Source of the DNA: Tannerellaceae bacterium
GTDB taxonomy: Bacteria > Bacteroidota > Bacteroidia > Bacteroidales > Tannerellaceae
Direction: 5' to 3'
Assembly (NCBI GenBank): GCA_031264865.1
Contig: JAISDJ010000113.1
Location: 1 to 32,157, forward strand
DNA: 32,157 nt
Position 1 is the first letter of the stretch. Each line of letters starts with the position of its first letter. Positions 1 to 10,100 of this stretch are shown here, one piece after another. The position numbers were made by a program, and so were the translations under genes. The notes under the pieces were generated by a model. It had not been told where the DNA came from. It saw only the letters and a program-made list of their open reading frames with translations, and ran no database searches.

Positions 1-1533
1 TTCAAAATCCGATTTATTTATTGATCTTGTTGGGACATTCTCACCTTTTTTCATGCGATTCCATGCATCTCGCGAAGGACCCATATAAGGATATGCATCA
101 AATATAGAGCCCCGGCCAAACATCCTTGGATCCTGTTGTTCTGTCAGTTTTTGCAGAAGCTCGCTTTGCAATTGTTTTTTCAATGTATCGTAATTGGCAT
201 CTTCTGCCAGATTGGCCATACATTCCCGGTCTTCTGAAATATTATACAGTTCTTCTTCCTGCCGTTTGCCGAAAGAAAGTTGCCAGTAGATATCTGTTTC
301 GGGATTCCGCCGTGCTTTTAATACTTCTGTTTTTGTCGGACTGCCGTCTACATTCATATACCCTGTTTCTGGATTTCCTGCTGGCCAACGACTGGTTTCA
401 AAATTTACCAGATAAAGAAAGTCGTTCTTTATAATGCCCCTGATCGGATATCCCTGGTCATCCGGTCGTCCAACATCATGCCTTTCTTTCCCGATCAACA
501 CATAATCCCTTTGCGGCTTACTGTTCTCTTTTGTCAATAGATCGAGAAAACTTTTTCCTTCTATTGGTTGCATCCCCGATTTCTCTTCCGGTATCCCGGT
601 TACAGCAAGAAATGTCGGCGTCAGATCTATAAAACTCAAAAGATCTTTTATCTCCCGCCCGGCTTTCGTTATCCCTTTTTTCCACATCATGGCGAACGGG
701 ACATGATTGGAATATTCGTATTCCTGTCCTTTAGCGCGAGGAAACGGCATTCCATGGTCGGCAGTAACGATGACGATTGTATTTTCCAGTTCCCCTGTCT
801 CTTCCAATGCCTGAAGGATAGCAACCAGATGTTTATCAAAATGCTCTATTTCCAACGCATAATCCAGCATGTCCGTGCGTACCACCTCGTTATCCGGCCA
901 GAAAGAAGGAACGGAATCAATCTGATTGATATTTTTCCCGGCTTTTAAAGAAGATCCGAAATCGTATCCTCTATGCGGTTCTAAAGCGCCATACCAGAAA
1001 CAGAAAGGTTGGCTCTTAGGCTTATTCTTGAGGAATTCTTTAAAATTAGCAGCATAATCAATATTGGATATTCCCTTTGTCGGGGGTGACAACTTGATCT
1101 GATTCCACATTTCCCCAACCATATTCCGTGGATTTCCCAACGAGTCGTTGGCAAACCCGGGTCCCCAGCCTTTTCCTGTTGCTCCTACCTTATAACCATT
1201 CTCAGCCAATACTTCGGGATAAGACTTGAACTTCGCAGGGAAATCAGACCAGTGATTACAGGCTTCTTCCAATTGCCAGGAATTGCGCCCTGTAATAATA
1301 CAGGCACGGGAAGGTGCTGATTTGGCATTACAGGTGTACATGCGATGAAACAACAGACCTTCTTGTGATACCCGATCAAAGCCGGGTGTATTGAGCCAAG
1401 TCGTTCCATATGCCCGCATATGGGGATAGGATACGTCGTCTGCGATACAGAACAGGATGTTGGGGGCTTTCTGTTGTCCGTACATCGTGGAGCAGAAAAG
1501 ACTCAGCCCGACTAATCGAATCGTATTTTTCAT
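1..1533 (-). CDS. Secreted sulfatase, SGSH-like, serine-type (3' end outside window)
   Basis: This is an open frame of 511 codons on the minus strand with no stop before the window edge, so it is missing from the ORF track. It begins [21 protein letters not shown], a signal peptide. Sulfatase family marks are visible: the metal-binding IADD near the N-terminus, the active-site motif [13 protein letters not shown] (Ser in the position matured to formylglycine), TGKGWG, and [18 protein letters not shown]-type motifs recall N-sulfoglucosamine sulfohydrolase (SGSH). The late segment [18 protein letters not shown] is the usual C-terminal sulfatase signature, so most of the protein is present. A Ser-type site needs the radical-SAM maturase anSME, which is not in this window. 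It probably hydrolyses sulfate esters or N-sulfates from a glycan in the periplasm. It starts 18 bp after the upstream sulfatase stop, so the two are co-transcribed. The exact substrate cannot be read from sequence. Confidence 0.93.
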   Translation of the reverse strand, partial: MKNTIRLVGLSLFCSTMYGQQKAPNILFCIADDVSYPHMRAYGTTWLNTPGFDRVSQEGLLFHRMYTCNAKSAPSRACIITGRNSWQLEEACNHWSDFPAKFKSYPEVLAENGYKVGATGKGWGPGFANDSLGNPRNMVGEMWNQIKLSPPTKGISNIDYAANFKEFLKNKPKSQPFCFWYGALEPHRGYDFGSSLKAGKNINQIDSVPSFWPDNEVVRTDMLDYALEIEHFDKHLVAILQALEETGELENTIVIVTADHGMPFPRAKGQEYEYSNHVPFAMMWKKGITKAGREIKDLLSFIDLTPTFLAVTGIPEEKSGMQPIEGKSFLDLLTKENSKPQRDYVLIGKERHDVGRPDDQGYPIRGIIKNDFLYLVNFETSRWPAGNPETGYMNVDGSPTKTEVLKARRNPETDIYWQLSFGKRQEEELYNISEDRECMANLAEDANYDTLKKQLQSELLQKLTEQQDPRMFGRGSIFDAYPYMGPSRDAWNRMKKGENVPTRSINKSDFE

Positions 1534-1551
1534 GATAGTGAATAGAATAAA

Positions 1552-2973
1552 TTACTCATCTCTAAGTTCTGGTATCTCATCGAACAGCCTAAATCCGGAT
1601 ATGCGATCGTTTGTATCCGCCCGTTTTCTTTTCCAGAAGGGGTGATCAGCTGTATCTTTTTGCCATTGGACAAGAAGTTTAGCCAACTTTCTTCCTTCCG
1701 GAATATGCTGCGGTATATCTGCAATATTATCCAGTTCGAACGGATCATTTTCCAGATCATACAACTCGATCATTGAACGGGGTGCTATAAATATTTGTTT
1801 CTGGCTATCGTTTAATTTCCCTTCCCTTTGCCATTTTTTTAGTTCATACCAGCTCAGACTGGAACTCAGATCCGCCGCCGTACCATGGGGTAACTCATAA
1901 TAGGCATTATATATCAGCTTATATTTTTCAGATCGAATACAACGCATATATTCATCGGTATTATGCCAGTTACGTTCCGCATAAATATAGTCACGCCCCC
2001 TTTTAGTAGGATCCAGAACCAACTCATGGAAACTCTCGCCATAAATTTCTTCCGGTGGAGTAATGCCGACGAGGCTTAACAGTGTCGACATAAGGTCAAT
2101 ACTACTGACAAGTCCATTTTCATGCACTTTTCCCGGCTTAATAACTCTATTCCATACAAAAATTAAAGGAGTTTGTATTCCGGAATCATATAAAGAACCT
2201 TTACTTCTCGGGAAAGGCATCCCATTATCACTTAGGAAAACAATGATTGTATTGTTAAGTTTTCCTTTTTGTTCCAGGATCGAGAGCATTTTTCCTATAT
2301 TCTGATCCATACGGGTGATCTCATCATAATAATCAGCCAGATCACGCCGGGTATCCGGTCCGTCGATCAGATATGGGGGAACCGATACTTCTTCCGGGCT
2401 GTTCCTTTGCGGACAGATCTCTCGGTTATACGGACGATGCGGATCTGCAAATCCTACCCAAAGGAAAAAAGGTTGTTCTTTGCTTTCGTCGATAAACCGG
2501 GCATAATTTGCATACGTCTCTTCCGTAAGATCGCCCTGATTGGGCAGGTATCCGCTTGGAATCATCTGGTTGAATTGTTTATTTCCTTCCCCTCCCCAAT
2601 GGGTTTTTAACATCGATCCTGTATAATAACCTACTTCACGGAAATAGGAAGGCATCATTCTAATACCAGCTTTAAGAGGTGTATGTAGGTCTTCCGTTCC
2701 GATCGTATGAGCAAACATACCTGTCATCATACTGGTTCGTGAAGGGCTGGATTGCGGAGAGGTCAGGAAAGCTTTATTAAACTTTACTCCCTGCGCAGCC
2801 AAGCGGTCGATGTGGGGTGTTTTTATAGAAAGATTTCCGTAGCAACCGAAGTCCATTCCGGCATCATCGGCTATGAAAACGAGAATGTTCGGTCGTTCTT
2901 GTTCCTTACTTTCCTGTGCTGACAGCGTTGTAGTTGCAAAAATGCCTATTGGTATAAGCCAGTTCTTTTTCAT
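1552..2973 (-). CDS. Secreted sulfatase, SGSH-like, serine-type
   Basis: This second S1-type sulfatase has 473 residues from the start chosen here. The ORF track starts 24 codons earlier, but MKKNWLIPIGIFATTTLSAQ is a clean signal peptide, so the internal ATG at 2973 is preferred. Visible motifs are NILVFIADDAG (metal ligands), SSPSRTSMMTG (Ser-type active site), KTHWGG, LSDNGMPFPRSKG (metal ligands and the SGSH-like GxPFP) and ELYDLENDPFELDNIAD near the C-terminus. The role would be periplasmic desulfation of the oligosaccharide taken up by the neighbouring SusCD. It lies between the GH36-like gene (85 bp upstream) and the edge sulfatase (18 bp downstream). The two sulfatases share family features but clearly differ in sequence, which suggests different sulfate positions rather than a recent duplication. 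Confidence 0.94.
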   Translation of the reverse strand: MKKNWLIPIGIFATTTLSAQESKEQERPNILVFIADDAGMDFGCYGNLSIKTPHIDRLAAQGVKFNKAFLTSPQSSPSRTSMMTGMFAHTIGTEDLHTPLKAGIRMMPSYFREVGYYTGSMLKTHWGGEGNKQFNQMIPSGYLPNQGDLTEETYANYARFIDESKEQPFFLWVGFADPHRPYNREICPQRNSPEEVSVPPYLIDGPDTRRDLADYYDEITRMDQNIGKMLSILEQKGKLNNTIIVFLSDNGMPFPRSKGSLYDSGIQTPLIFVWNRVIKPGKVHENGLVSSIDLMSTLLSLVGITPPEEIYGESFHELVLDPTKRGRDYIYAERNWHNTDEYMRCIRSEKYKLIYNAYYELPHGTAADLSSSLSWYELKKWQREGKLNDSQKQIFIAPRSMIELYDLENDPFELDNIADIPQHIPEGRKLAKLLVQWQKDTADHPFWKRKRADTNDRISGFRLFDEIPELRDE

Positions 2974-3058
2974 TTTTCTGGGTATTATAGTAATCTTTTT
3001 TATGATCATTCGGTTGTGTATCCGGTATCTTGCGGTAATTTTCAACCTTAGTCAAACA

Positions 3059-5527
3059 TTACAGAATATTTTCAAATATAATGGATATGCTTCCGCCTGC
3101 TTCCGAGCGTAAAGTGATTTCATCTGTGTTTTCAGATATCACACTTCCTCCAATAACTTTTATCAGTTTCTTATCTCCATATTTTACACACACGGTTGAA
3201 GTCGATGCAACCTTAATCACCAGCAGGTTATTTCCCAGTTGTATGTCATCCAACTGCCCTGTCGATGAAATGACGGATATCTTTTCTCCTTCATTACCAA
3301 TTAGAAAAGCTTCTATCGTATCATCCGGTTTATTGAAATGAAATTCCATGCTGATACTTTCGTGGTTGCTTGTATAAGGATGATTTAAAATACCGAGTAG
3401 TTGTGAACGATTCAGACTTAATTTATAAGGGAACTTTACCTTTGATCCACTGAATCCGATAACCTGTCCGAAGGCATGCATAGAATCCACCTGTGTATAG
3501 ATCTCCGGGGATGCTCCTACTTTAGCATCGTAGTCGATCATGGTGCCTTCTATATAGGGTCTTACTCGTTTGGCTTTTACCAATGTTTTACCGATATCGA
3601 CCCTTTCTTCGGGAGTAAGTCGGCTAAGATCTCCCCAAAAACCATGCCCGGCAATTAAAGCGTTATTTATATTATAACGTTGTGCACGGTATGGCGCCAT
3701 ATCATGCGGGTGAACAGCATAAGTAAATAACTCTTTAGGGAAAAAATGTCCGTATTCATTAATAACCGTACGCATAGATTTAGTTCTGTAAGTGGAATAA
3801 TCCCCATAAGCGGACGCACCGTTATTGATGAAAAAAAATATTCCTTCCTGCAATGGCATCAACCCAATCATGCATCGTTCTGGTTCTGTCAGGTCTATTT
3901 CAACAACTACATCTTTATTGTATTCTTGTAACTCTTTCATAATACGGGTTACATAGAAAGGGAAAAGGTAATTATATCTTTCTATCCTTTCTTTTTTTGT
4001 ATATGTATTATCTCCATGATAGAGACCGGACAAAGAACTATTGAAAGTGTTCATTGCATCCCATTTAAAAAAACGAATACCTTGATCTATCAAGTTCTTA
4101 CAATCTTCGAGAAATAATTCTGAAAAAGGTCCTACAATATCAAATACCGGTTTTCCCCATTGTGCTACAATAGGAATTCCGTCCGATCGGCGAATAATCC
4201 ATTCGGGATATTGTCGATATCTTTCAAAGAGGCTATCTATTGCCATCGGAGATAACCAGATCCCCGGTGTCATATTATGATCCTTCATCCGGCTAACAAG
4301 CGGAGTCAATTTATTGGGTAAACGTTTTTGGTGTGGACTCCACGCACCAAGTGCTTCTTCCCATCCGTCATCAAGTACAAAAAGTTCGATATTCATCTCA
4401 GCAACATAATCAATTTCCCGAAGTATCCGTTCCTCAGTAAGGACCTCTCTTAAATCATGCCCTTTCTTATTCAGCTCCCTTTGCATTGCCCAGGTATTGT
4501 AATAAAAATGGGATTCCCGGGATTTAGGATGCTCTGTTATCTGGCTGAAAAGATAATTGTGTATCAGTGGTTCGATCTTTTCATCTTTTCCGATAAAACT
4601 GAAACTATTCCATACAGTTTCGTAATAAGAATCATACGGTATTTTTTCATTATCAAAATAACCTCCTCTTAGTAGCTCCGTAGCTATTGTCCGGGTATTT
4701 CCACTTTGCTTATAATGATGAGTTATAAACCAGAAATTTTCATCTTTTATATCAGTTTCGTCACCTTCTACTCCCTGACTTTCATCAATATCTCCCTTTT
4801 TCTTGGAGGTAACTTCCGACAACCGAAAACTATTTGCTTCATCTTGTGAGGCATGTTCGTAAGTTAACATTACTTGATGTTTCCCCGTATAGGTAACAGA
4901 GAAAGGACCTTTCAAGAAAAGCTCATTATCATCCGTCATCGTATGATTTCTGACAGCAGGATAAAACGTATGGTTCCAATATAGATAATTGGCCATTTGT
5001 ATTTCCTGTATAGATCCTTCTGTGCTATTATTTAAACATAACCTTGGATAAATCAGATGCAACTTTCCTTCCTTTTTATTTAACTGAAAGTTATATCCTT
5101 TGGTTGATTTCAGATGTATCTTCTCTCTGGTAAGTGTTGAGTTTTGAAAATATTGTCGGTATAATTCTATTTTCAAGCCCTTGTAAGAACCCTTACCTTC
5201 AAAGTAAAAAATATACTCCAGACCTTGATTAACCAAACTTCTCTCTTCGTATTTAATAAATTCCCATACCGGCATAGACGATGTTACAGTATTTTTGTTA
5301 ATCTGAAATTCGAAGTAAGGAAGTGCATTTTCAGCTATTAATTCTTTTTGGGTTTTCTTATCGAACACGGATTGGATTGAGATCATATTATTTTTAAAAG
5401 ATAATACCTGTCGCATTAGTGTATTTTCAAAGGTGAATTCCTTGCCAATCATGTGCCCGTTGGCTAGCATATTATTATCAAAAAAGAAAAATAAAATGAC
5501 TAGTAAAAAGATGTTCTTAGGTTTCAT
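3059..5527 (-). CDS. GH36-like glycoside hydrolase (divergent alpha-galactosidase-type)
   Basis: An 822-residue secreted protein with an N-terminal hydrophobic leader (KNIFLLVILFFFF). The first 330 residues look like the beta-rich N-terminal domain of GH36-type enzymes. A TIM barrel follows with FYYNTWAMQRE (about 342), ELFVLDDGWE (about 381) and GIRFFKWDAMNT (about 484). The Asp of KWD, about residue 490, corresponds to the GH36/GH27/GH31-clan nucleophile. The canonical acid/base segment (SCGGGGRxD in GH36) is not present; at that place the protein reads VVVEIDLTEPERCMIGLMP. A C-terminal beta domain follows. It probably hydrolyses an alpha-linked sugar, but alpha-galactosidase is only a family-level guess. 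It is separated from susD by 87 bp holding a strong hairpin. Confidence 0.82.
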   Translation of the reverse strand: MKPKNIFLLVILFFFFDNNMLANGHMIGKEFTFENTLMRQVLSFKNNMISIQSVFDKKTQKELIAENALPYFEFQINKNTVTSSMPVWEFIKYEERSLVNQGLEYIFYFEGKGSYKGLKIELYRQYFQNSTLTREKIHLKSTKGYNFQLNKKEGKLHLIYPRLCLNNSTEGSIQEIQMANYLYWNHTFYPAVRNHTMTDDNELFLKGPFSVTYTGKHQVMLTYEHASQDEANSFRLSEVTSKKKGDIDESQGVEGDETDIKDENFWFITHHYKQSGNTRTIATELLRGGYFDNEKIPYDSYYETVWNSFSFIGKDEKIEPLIHNYLFSQITEHPKSRESHFYYNTWAMQRELNKKGHDLREVLTEERILREIDYVAEMNIELFVLDDGWEEALGAWSPHQKRLPNKLTPLVSRMKDHNMTPGIWLSPMAIDSLFERYRQYPEWIIRRSDGIPIVAQWGKPVFDIVGPFSELFLEDCKNLIDQGIRFFKWDAMNTFNSSLSGLYHGDNTYTKKERIERYNYLFPFYVTRIMKELQEYNKDVVVEIDLTEPERCMIGLMPLQEGIFFFINNGASAYGDYSTYRTKSMRTVINEYGHFFPKELFTYAVHPHDMAPYRAQRYNINNALIAGHGFWGDLSRLTPEERVDIGKTLVKAKRVRPYIEGTMIDYDAKVGASPEIYTQVDSMHAFGQVIGFSGSKVKFPYKLSLNRSQLLGILNHPYTSNHESISMEFHFNKPDDTIEAFLIGNEGEKISVISSTGQLDDIQLGNNLLVIKVASTSTVCVKYGDKKLIKVIGGSVISENTDEITLRSEAGGSISIIFENIL

Positions 5528-5548
5528 TTAATTTGTTGCAATATTGGA

Positions 5549-5601
5549 AGGTGTATCAAAAGTACCTCTGGGTTAAGAAAGAATAAACTTTTGACACACC
5601 T
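5549..5601. repeat. Hairpin / MITE-like inverted repeat between susD and GH36-like gene
   Basis: The arms AGGTGTATCAAAAGT and ACTTTTGACACACCT pair over 15 bp with one mismatch around a 23-nt loop. There is no T-tract right after it on the transcribed strand, so it is not a standard terminator. The arm closely matches GGGCGTGTCAAAAGT at 29769, next to the IS1182-type remnant. That suggests either a miniature IS derivative or a processing/attenuation hairpin separating susCD from the enzyme genes. Confidence 0.7.
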
Positions 5602-5614
5602 CTATGATTTTCAT

Positions 5615-7096
5615 TTATTTAGGCATAATCTGATAATCATTCTGTTTCAATTCCGGATTTACATCAACCTGTTTCTGTGGAATCGGAGTAGTGAGGTTTG
5701 TTTCATTGAGTTTAAACCCTTTACTCGTCATTACTTCTACCGCACGACCGGTGCGGATTAAATCGAACCATCGGTGCCCTTCGAAAGCCAGTTCTACACG
5801 GCGTTCGTGTTCCACAGCCAAGAAGAATTCATTTTTATCCGAAGTTTTAATATCAATGGGAGAGGTTTCTGTTGTCTGGTAACCGAATCCCCGGCGGCGC
5901 ACTTGGTTGAGGTAACCACATGCCTGCGCTGTTTTTCCATTCTGGTTCAGTGCTTCGGCATACATTAAGAGTATGTCGGCGTAACGAATTACCGGGAAGT
6001 TGTTATTACTGTCGCCGTTTTGATAAGGGACGTCAAAGTATTTCTTCACATAACGTGATTCAATCCATTCTCCGTTTTTACGTGAGTCGTTATAGCCGAG
6101 TGCCATAGAAAAGTCTCTTCTCAGGTCACCTTCTTCATAGGCGTTATACATGCCCATTTCCGGAACGTTATTACCTCCCGTTCCTCCTACCTGAACGACA
6201 TTGGCTCCCGAGTTGAAAGGTGCAAAGGTGTTCGGAAAATTACTTCCTTCTCCGTATCCGCCTTTCTTGAACTGAACTTCGAAAACAGCTTCTTTGTTAT
6301 TGTGGTTATCCGCATGGAATACACTGGCATAACCCTCATTATTCAATGAGCCTGCCGCGTTCTCTAAAAGTGCGTATGCCGAACTGTTTACCACTTCTGC
6401 CAGTTTGGCTTCGGCTTCCGGGTATTTGTTCAGTGTGAGATATACTTTGCCTAATAAAGCTTTGGCAGCTCCTGAAGTAGTCCGACCGATATTCGCGTCT
6501 TCCTTGTAAGAAGCAGGTAATGCTTCGGCTTCTTTCAGGTCGGCGATAATCTGTTCGTATACTTTTTCTTTCGAATCTATCACATATTTATATGATTCAC
6601 TGATACTTATCTCGTGCAATACCAGTGGAACATTTCCATATACGCGAACAAGATTGAAGTAGGTCAATGCCCGGAGAAATTTGCATTCCAGTTTATACCG
6701 ATCACTAAGAGTTTTCTCGATAACTACATTTTCAATACGATCTAAAACCGTGTTGACACGATTAATACCGGTATAGCTCATATTCCAGAAATTGGCAATA
6801 TAAGGATTCGTAGTACGGATATAGAACTTATCGAATTCGTCTTGATCGACTACGGAACCTGAAAGTAAATTGCGTGTATTGTCTGATGGGATTTCCGCGA
6901 AAACATACCAGTTGCCATATTGGCTGTCCTCCTGAAGCGTGGAGTACGCACCGTTGACGGCCATCGTAAATTGTTCCGCCGTTTGATAAAATTGTTCCGC
7001 TCCTAATTCATTTTTCGGTTTTAAGTCGAGAAAATCACTACAGGATGTAAGGCCTAAACACAAGCCCAATACGATTATTTTATATTTTGCTCTCAT
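5615..7096 (-). CDS. SusD/RagB-family outer-membrane glycan-binding lipoprotein
   Basis: The protein has 493 residues from the ATG at 7096. The ORF track uses a TTG ten codons upstream that touches the susC stop; MRAKYKIIVLGLCLGLTSCSDF is the better start because it gives a standard lipoprotein signal with lipobox LTSC. SusD family features include SDFLDLKPKNELGAEQFYQT, the TPR-like helical core (LECKFLRALTYFNLVRVYGNVPLV, AKALLGKVYLTLNKYPEAEAKL) and the C-terminal RYADILLMYAEALNQ and EHERRVELAFEGHRWFDLIRTG segments. It should sit on the cell surface as the lid of the SusC barrel and bind the glycan. It follows susC by 30 bp, the classic order. Confidence 0.95.
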   Translation of the reverse strand: MRAKYKIIVLGLCLGLTSCSDFLDLKPKNELGAEQFYQTAEQFTMAVNGAYSTLQEDSQYGNWYVFAEIPSDNTRNLLSGSVVDQDEFDKFYIRTTNPYIANFWNMSYTGINRVNTVLDRIENVVIEKTLSDRYKLECKFLRALTYFNLVRVYGNVPLVLHEISISESYKYVIDSKEKVYEQIIADLKEAEALPASYKEDANIGRTTSGAAKALLGKVYLTLNKYPEAEAKLAEVVNSSAYALLENAAGSLNNEGYASVFHADNHNNKEAVFEVQFKKGGYGEGSNFPNTFAPFNSGANVVQVGGTGGNNVPEMGMYNAYEEGDLRRDFSMALGYNDSRKNGEWIESRYVKKYFDVPYQNGDSNNNFPVIRYADILLMYAEALNQNGKTAQACGYLNQVRRRGFGYQTTETSPIDIKTSDKNEFFLAVEHERRVELAFEGHRWFDLIRTGRAVEVMTSKGFKLNETNLTTPIPQKQVDVNPELKQNDYQIMPK

Positions 7097-7126
7097 ACTT
7101 ATTATTCTGTTTTTAGATATTAACAA

Positions 7127-10100
7127 TTAGAAAGTCACATTCACGCCTACCGTAAAGGTCCGGTTCAAAGGGTACATTCCATAGTCGGTACCGGGAGCCA
7201 GCGAGTTATCCTGTCTATGACTTGTTTCCGGATTGAATCCGCTGTAACTGGTGAATGTCGCCAGATTCTGGATAGACATGTACACCCGGGCATTCTGCAT
7301 GGTGCACTTTTGAGCAAGTACCTTAGGCAAAGTGTAACCCAGTGTCAGGTTATTGATCCGGATAAAAGAAGCGTCTTCCACCCAACGAGAAGAAACGGCG
7401 TTGTTTTGTCCCGTGGTCAACGCATTGGCACGTGGCGTTTTACCATCCCCCGGATTTTCCTCGGATCGCCATCTGTTGAGGACTTCCTTCATCTGGTTCT
7501 GGTTTCCTTCCAACTGTGTAAAGAAACGTTTTCCTAAGAACATCACATCCCTGCCATGAACACCTTGCAACATTACACTGAGATCAAAACTCTTGTATGT
7601 TAACTGGTTGGTCATCCCCCAGGAAAATTTAGGTTCATTGTTACCAATAATGGTACGGTCGTCGGCATCAATTTTTCCATCGTTGTTTATATCGGCATAT
7701 TTAGCATCGCCCACATGCGAGTCGGCAAGGCGGGGGCTGTTATCCAGATCTGCCTGGTTCATATAAACTCCTATTTGTTTGTAGCCATAGAAATTTCCCA
7801 TCGGCTTACCGATCATTGTGATGTGTGTCGTTCCGGCGCCACCGTCGCTTTGTATCGGATCGCCTGCCGGACCGAGAGCAATTATCTTATTACGGTTCAT
7901 GGACATATTCAGATTGGTGGTCCAACTGAAGTCTTTATTCATTACATTGACAGAATGGGTCGTAAGCTCAATCCCCTTATTGTTCACTTTACCAATATTA
8001 CTCCAGGCTCTGGAAAAGCCGGTAATTGTTGGAATATCTACTTCGAGCAACAGGTCGGTTGTTTCACGTTTATACAAATCCAACATAAACGATAGGCGGC
8101 TATTGAGTATGGAAAACTCAAATCCCAGGTCGTATTGCAAGGTCTTTTCCCAAGTCAGGGCATGATTGGAAAAGCTATGTTGTGCTGACCCGGTGACAAC
8201 ATTCCCGGTTCCGGAACCAAATACGTAGTTTTGATTGTTCATCGTACCGATCGAGCCATAATTGTTCGACATGCTGTTGTTTCCGGTTAAACCAACACTT
8301 GTCCGTATTTTCATATCGCTAAGCCACTTGATGTTTTTCATGAAATCTTCCTGCGAAATTCTCCAGGCTATCGACCCCGACGGGAAATAACCGTAGCGGT
8401 TGTCCTTTCCGAAGCGGGAGGAACCATCGGAACGGATCGAGGCCGTCAGGTAGTATTTATTGTTGTAGCGGTAATTCACACGGGCCAGATAAGAGATCAA
8501 TGACCATTCATTCATATCGGAAGAACCGCTTTTTACCTTTGCATTATTCAAGGTACGGATAATATCGTCCGGAAAATCTGAACCTTCCACTTGGCTTTGA
8601 TTGTAAGTGTTCTTCTGAAAGGTAAATCCGGCTACAGCATCGATTTCATGGGCGCCGAAAGAAGTAAAATAGTTCAATGTGTTTTCGTTCAGCCAGTTGA
8701 AAACTTCTCTGTTTTCAGTATTACCTTTTCTGTCGGTTGAGGGAAGTGGAGCTACCACTCCACCTTTAGGAACGGTGGACGGACGGAAAAATTTACTTCT
8801 GTAGTTCATCATGTCGGCGCCTATCGTTGTCTTAAACTTCAGATTTTTCAAAATGGAAATTTCAGCAAACATACTTCCGAAGAAGCGGAGATTGGCACGT
8901 GTGTTCTCGATATCTTTTGCTAAAGCTACAGCATTGGGAACACCTGTCAATCCGTCGCCGGCCACAGCGTATTCAGCCTGCGAAGACCAGGTTCCATCCG
9001 GATTGTAAACAGGCATGAGGGCAGTGGTTGCCAATGCCGGGATGACGACTCCGTCATTCGTCCAGTGTCCCTCGTTCACTCGGTTTTGATCGATATAGGT
9101 CGGCGCCAGGTTGATCCCAACTTTCAGCCATTTGTTAAATTCACTTTCAATTTTCGCACGCGCTGAGAAACGTTCGTAATCGCTTCCTATGATGATCCCC
9201 TCCTGATTGAAATATCCGGCAGAGAACATATATTTTGTTTTTTCGTCTCCACCGGAGACAGAAACCTGATAGTTTTGGATAGGCGCTGTACGGAAAATTT
9301 CGTCCTGCCAGTCTGTTCCTTTACCTATGGCTGCCATAGCCTCCGGATCATCGTATATTGCCGGATAGCGATAACGGTTACCGGCAGGGCGTACTTCTAA
9401 CGGATCATTGGGCGATGCACCCGAAACACGATCTACATAATTATTGTTGAAAGCTTCCCTACTGAATTCTACGAACTCCTCAGCATTGAGCATATCCATT
9501 TTTTTAGTGATATTCTGAAAGCCATAATATATATCCAGGTTTATACTCAATTTCCCGGTTTTACCTGACTTGGTGGTAACCAGCACGACTCCGTTTGCCG
9601 CACGCGAACCGTAAATGGCAGATGCGGAGGCATCTTTCAGTACTTCTATAGATTCGATATCACTCGGATTGATAGAATTCAGATTTTGTTCGCCCAGAGG
9701 AAAACCGTCGACTACGTATAACGGGGAACTGGAAGCAGAGATCGAACCCGCTCCACGCACCCGGATAGTGGCAGCTTGTCCGGGAGATCCGCCTACCTGC
9801 TGAACCTGTACACCCGCCAGTTGTCCGGCCATGGCTTGTGTAGGGTGTGATACTTTCAGGTCTTTCATCGAACCGGCTGATATCTGGCCTACGGAACCTG
9901 TTAAGTCTTTCTTCTTAACAACTCCATAACCAATAACAACTACTTCATCCAAGATTTTCGAATCTTCTCTCATGATTATATTCAAATGAGTCTGATCAGT
10001 GATTTTAATTTCTTGAGTCATATAACTGATATAGGAAACTTGAAGAATCGCGTTTGCGAGCAAACCGGTAATGGTAAACTTACCATCCAGGTCTGTAATG

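Noticed and set aside
126-948. Plus-strand ORFs of 102 and 126 residues
   Set aside because: They lie antisense to the edge sulfatase, have no recognisable domain, and are shadows of its reading frame.
1530-1760. 76-residue minus-strand ORF overlapping the sulfatase 3' end
   Set aside because: It lies in another frame of the same strand over conserved sulfatase codons; a shadow.
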